From Hirudinaria manillensis (lineage: Eukaryota > Annelida > Clitellata > Hirudinida > Hirudinidae), in NCBI GenBank assembly GCA_034509925.1, contig CM067526.1:11625510-11689509 (forward strand): 64,000 bases of DNA, read 5' to 3'. The notes beneath the pieces were generated by a model. That model ran no database searches, was not told the DNA's origin, and saw only the letters and a program-made list of their open reading frames with translations. This document shows, in pieces, positions 62,520 to 64,000 of this stretch (its first letter is position 1; each line of letters begins with the position of its first letter). A program made the translations under genes and the position numbers.

Positions 62520-63484
62520 ATGTTCGGCATAGCTGATCCAGTCCAGATGAGATCCGTGGCACATTCCATGAAGGAGGAACCTCTCCATACTCCGACGACC
62601 AACCACATCAATCACCATCAACTGGTGAGGAGTTGGATTCAACCGCAGCCCTTGGTTGATCAGGCCACCGCTTTGGCCAGGTAAGAGGTTCATTTCAACG
62701 AACACGAATCTGTGTGCATAGGTTGGTCCATGACACCAATTTTATATATTGTATTATGCTACATATTATTTAATATTATGTATTTTAATACATAATACAT
62801 TATAGTTACATATTATATATATTACATATGTTACTCATATCTTAGATCTTCGTGCATGAAGGATGTGTTCACGAATATGACACATATAAAGTTCTTTTGT
62901 AATGGCTTTGTTAAATCACGAGCAGGTCCTAATTTCTTTAACTTGTAATATATATTTAAATTAATTAATTCATAAAATTAGAACTTAATTGAAAAGTATA
63001 ATATTTAATAAAAAAGGTATTAAGACAAAAAAATAAAGAATTTAAATCTCTCTGTTAAACTTTACTTTCCAGTCATACATGTTCAACTTACAGTTATTAT
63101 GCTACAAAGCAATATATCATAATTCAAATTATCATATAATTTATAAAATAAAAAAAAATATAATAATAATAATAAAATTATAATTTATAAAAATAAAAAA
63201 CACGTGCTGCATTTTTAAAAGGCATAAAATCAACTTAACTTAACTTAACTTAAATCAAAAAACGACTTTATAAAGAGACTCTAAAACCTGACACAATGTA
63301 ACCCCCTGACACAAACCCCGAACTTTCCAGCCTCGGGATAGCCAGGGCACACTACGAGAAGCAGCCACCTGCCAACCTGAGGAAGAGTAATTTCTTCCAC
63401 TTCGTTCTCGCGCTTTTTGACAAACACAACCAACCGATTGAAATCGAAAGGACTTCCTTTGTCGACTTCATCGAGAAGGACAAG
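62520..63484 (+). CDS. EBF: COE/EBF (collier) transcription factor, first two coding exons (3' part outside window)
   Basis: Exons 62520-62680 and 63331-63484 join in phase 2 with gtaaga and gttatt donors. The product starts [20 protein letters not shown], close to vertebrate EBF1 (MFGI then SSMKEEP). Exon 2 encodes the start of the COE DNA-binding domain: [19 protein letters not shown] and [20 protein letters not shown]. Only about 104 residues are visible; the rest of the DNA-binding domain, IPT/TIG and HLHLH regions lie to the right. COE factors control neuronal and mesodermal differentiation in animals. The residues between the KEE motif and ALARAHYEK are His/Gln-rich and diverged. Confidence 0.95.
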
Positions 63485-64000
63485 GTTATTATGATCATAA
63501 TTTTATTATTATAATTTTACATCATAATTTTATTATTATAATTTTACATCATAATTTCAACTCTTGTTTCCAATAATTAATAATTTTAAATGTTATTTTA
63601 AAGCATAATTTTATTTATTACGTAATTATTATTGAACCATAATTTTATTTATTTTTTTATTAATTATTGTTATATTTAATTATATCATAAAGAGAAAGGT
63701 TGTCAACGTTTAATTGCTATGACTTTGTGGTATATTTTGATAAACAAGGGATTTTCTCCGGGCTTTGTAACTTCGTCTGTCAATTTATAAACTTTGAAGA
63801 TAAATTTCGTGGAGAGAATCTGGTCAGTTAGATTCAGGATTTGATCGCGATACCTCTTGACTGGCAACATTGGCAACAACAACATACAACAATAACACAA
63901 CAACCACAATAAACATTGATCACCTCCGGTCGTAAGATGGTTAGAGTATTAAACAAAATACTACCAAACACACACACACGGATAGAAATAGAGAGACGGG
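63485..64000 (+). other. Start of a COE/EBF intron
   Basis: AT-rich intron sequence with a duplicated attataattttacatcataa block at about 63500-63560 and a (CA)n run at 63966-63978. No exon seen. Confidence 0.6.

Overview
This is a window of animal nuclear DNA: AT-rich, intron-rich and very full of microsatellites. It carries at least seven protein-coding genes whose exons join in phase with GT-AG (or clearly recognisable minor-class) splice sites. The gene content (a universal stress protein, an FGF8-like ligand, COE/EBF, mind bomb, hnRNP L and an SLC4A11-like transporter) fits an invertebrate bilaterian. A lophotrochozoan such as a mollusc, annelid, brachiopod or flatworm relative is my best guess, but the sequence does not settle the clade. 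All gene names come from comparing spliced translations with remembered family members; no database search was run.

Layout. (1) 9365 down to below 1, minus strand: the 5' two thirds of an SLC4A11-like gene, nine exons found, running off the left edge inside the membrane domain. (2) 9366-17964: mostly intergenic, with an 842-bp (GAGT)n array, one orphan exon-like ORF and two CpG-richer islands. (3) 17965-20721, minus: three-exon gene for a protein with two zinc-ribbon motifs and a C-terminal NHL-type beta-propeller. (4) 22450-30457, minus: complete 18-exon hnRNP L orthologue (525 aa) with two AT-AC (U12-type) introns. (5) 31493-32703, minus: six-exon universal stress protein (217 aa). (6) 33137-43183, plus: complete 21-exon mind bomb (MIB1) orthologue (1133 aa), head-to-head with the stress-protein gene across 433 bp. 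(7) 43184-48011: repeats. (8) 48012-51694, minus: four-exon FGF8/17/18-like ligand gene. (9) 51695-62519: mostly repeats, ending in a promoter-like zone. (10) 62520 to the right edge, plus: the first two coding exons of a COE/EBF (collier) transcription factor.

The genes do not form an operon. Mind bomb (Notch ligand endocytosis), FGF and COE are developmental regulators. hnRNP L is a splicing regulator that here depends itself on the minor spliceosome. Much of the non-coding DNA is short tandem repeats ((AAT)n, (GAT)n, (GAGT)n, (AATC)n, (GGAT)n), and several arrays start exactly at 5' splice sites. Low-complexity tracts also reach into proteins: polyQ and polyHis in SLC4A11, polyArg and Ser/Asn in the FGF, Ser/Gln in MIB1.
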